This document shows, piece by piece, positions 62,701-64,000 of a stretch of 64,000 nt of DNA; the stretch's first letter is position 1; each line of letters begins with the position of its first letter. The stretch spans positions 15,710,001 through 15,774,000 of the forward strand of contig NC_079489.1 in the NCBI RefSeq assembly GCF_020520425.1, read 5' to 3'. The notes under the pieces were generated by a model. That model ran no database searches, was not told the origin of the DNA, and was given only the letters and a program-made list of their open reading frames with translations. The DNA is from Spinacia oleracea (taxonomy: Eukaryota > Streptophyta > Magnoliopsida > Caryophyllales > Amaranthaceae). The position numbers and the translations under genes are program-made.

Positions 62701-63472
62701 CGCGCTCTTCTTCAGATCTTCTTACACATAAAAACGTCTCATTACTTTTTTCCTCACTCCCCCAAAATTCTGCGTACCAAATTACTCTATTTTTTTTGTT
62801 GTCCCAAATTCCGAAGCACCCTTCACTAACTTGTCTCTTTCAGTTGTGTCTCTTCTACTACTACCCCACTTCACTCAACCACCCTTCTTCATTAATCAAA
62901 TTTCTTTTTTGCTGTTACAATATTACTCAGAAGAGTGATTTTATGGCCTAATTCAAGCAATTTTGCTTCTGTGAAACGGTCAAGAATCATTCCTTTTCTT
63001 CATTTTGCTGAAACTTTGAAGATTTCAGCACCCAATTATCCATTTTTTAACAAAGTTCTTCGATTTGGCCATTTGGGGTGTTTTGTTCTGGTATAACATG
63101 TTAGACCCAGATTTTGTTTTGCTTATTTTGATGTGTTCTTTCAGAATTCTGTGTAAACTGTTTTTTATCTTTCTTTTTTAATTTATTTATAATTTTTTAA
63201 GTTTTTATAATTTTTTTTGGAATATTTTGCTGAAAGCTAGGAAATTTCATTGCCCAATTAACTTTTTTTTTATAAAGTTCTTTGATTTGGGCATTTGGGT
63301 TGTTTTGTTTGGCACCCAGAATAAATTTTGCCTAATTCTGTTGATTTTGATGTGCTCCCATTTTGCTGATATAATGGTAGAACCCTAGTTTTATGTGTTG
63401 TTTTGGATCAATTTTGATGTTTTTGGGTGAATTTTGATGTTAATTGTGTCTGCATTTTAGTGTGTTGGTGTG

Positions 63473-63622
63473 ATGCTTGGGATGGATGCATCAGTGGAAA
63501 TGGGTCCTACTGAGGGTGCTGTTCTGGCTTTACTGGACTTTCTGGTTGATCCTTTGCTGCCCGCCAGATCATCTTCAAGGGAGGCTATCACTCCTGCTCA
63601 AGAAGAATTGGTTGCTAAACAG
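63473..63622 (+). CDS. First coding exon of an unrecognised gene (runs off the window)
   Basis: The exon follows a consensus acceptor (TGCATTTTAG ending at 63460), so an intron in the 5' UTR is likely. From ATG 63473 it encodes 50 residues beginning MLGMDASVEMGPTEGAVLAL and ending QEELVAKQ, then meets the donor AG|GTTGAT at 63623. Reading on past 63622 soon reaches a stop, which supports splicing. The segment is mostly helical-looking with an acidic/hydrophobic first half. The family is not recognised. Upstream 62700-63100 is pyrimidine-rich, like a promoter and 5' leader. An alternative start is the Met at 63482. Confidence 0.6.
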
Positions 63623-64000
63623 GTTGATCATCCTGATGTTTATTTTATTTTATTTGCAGTTCTGGGTGTGATTGCTGCTAATGCATGGTAATTTTGCTTT
63701 GTTCATCCTTAGAATTAGCATTAGAGAAACAATTTAGTCAATTTTTTTGAGGGGTTGGATTATCTTAGTTGTAAAGGGTCTGTTGATGAATGGAAATTTT
63801 GCAATTCTTTTCTATACTCTTAAAAAGGTGTATTAGGTAGGCAATCGCCTTCGGATGGAGGGTTTATAGGAACGTTCCTCTTTGTAGTTGGAGTAAATTG
63901 CCTTCTAAGGAAGGGTCTAGGCACATGACTACTAGTATTATGTCCCTCGTTGGAAGGATTTACCCCATTTGGGTAATGGCATATGCTGGTCTTGTTGTGG
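63623..64000 (+). other. Probable intron of the terminal gene
   Basis: Sequence after the donor at 63623. No second exon can be set with confidence before the window ends. Confidence 0.4.

Overview
This window is nuclear DNA of a higher plant, probably a eudicot. It has intron-rich genes with GT-AG and a few GC-AG introns, an AT-rich background, and dense LTR retrotransposons, MITEs and a tRNA-derived SINE. A Caryophyllales or Amaranthaceae source is a guess from general appearance; no database was searched.

Layout. Bases 1-1285 are one end of a mariner-like DNA transposon carrying a broken transposase gene on the minus strand. Bases 1473-26043 are one nested block. The host is an old ~2.9-kb solo-LTR-like element (TSD GTAAG). 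It is split by two Ty1-copia retrotransposons, both on the minus strand. Copia-1 (2833-13166, TSD TACGT) has a full-length polyprotein frame. Copia-2 (14210-25527, TSD AGGAG) is a defective relative. Copia-2 is itself interrupted by a MULE-like element (20805-22570) that appears to have captured the first exon of a class-3 lipase gene, a Pack-MULE. Next come a hAT-type element (27399-28338, TSD CCCGTGTC) and a second solo-LTR-like element (28407-31323, TSD CACAT). A third lies at 46054-49060 (TSD GGGCA).

Host genes. A protein farnesyl/geranylgeranyltransferase alpha subunit is at 31942-36225 (+, 5 exons, 332 aa), with a SINE about 110 bp upstream of its ATG. Convergent to it is an organellar endonuclease III homologue at 36649-42852 (-, 12 exons, 410 aa). 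That gene has a tandemly duplicated 66-nt exon and two GC-AG introns. A P-class pentatricopeptide-repeat protein with a likely plastid transit peptide is at 54517-61621 (+, 7 exons, 583 aa). The first coding exon of an unrecognised gene is at 63473-63622 (+). These are unrelated housekeeping or organelle genes and do not form a pathway.

Between the genes are a Tourist-like MITE, a near-palindromic 151-bp MITE, two more hAT-like elements, a Stowaway MITE, a large fold-back structure built from short palindromic units, and an 88-bp minisatellite. No novel multigene system is evident. The most notable features are the nested transposon block with target duplications at four of its junction pairs, the gene capture, the exon duplication in the endonuclease III gene and the fold-back element.
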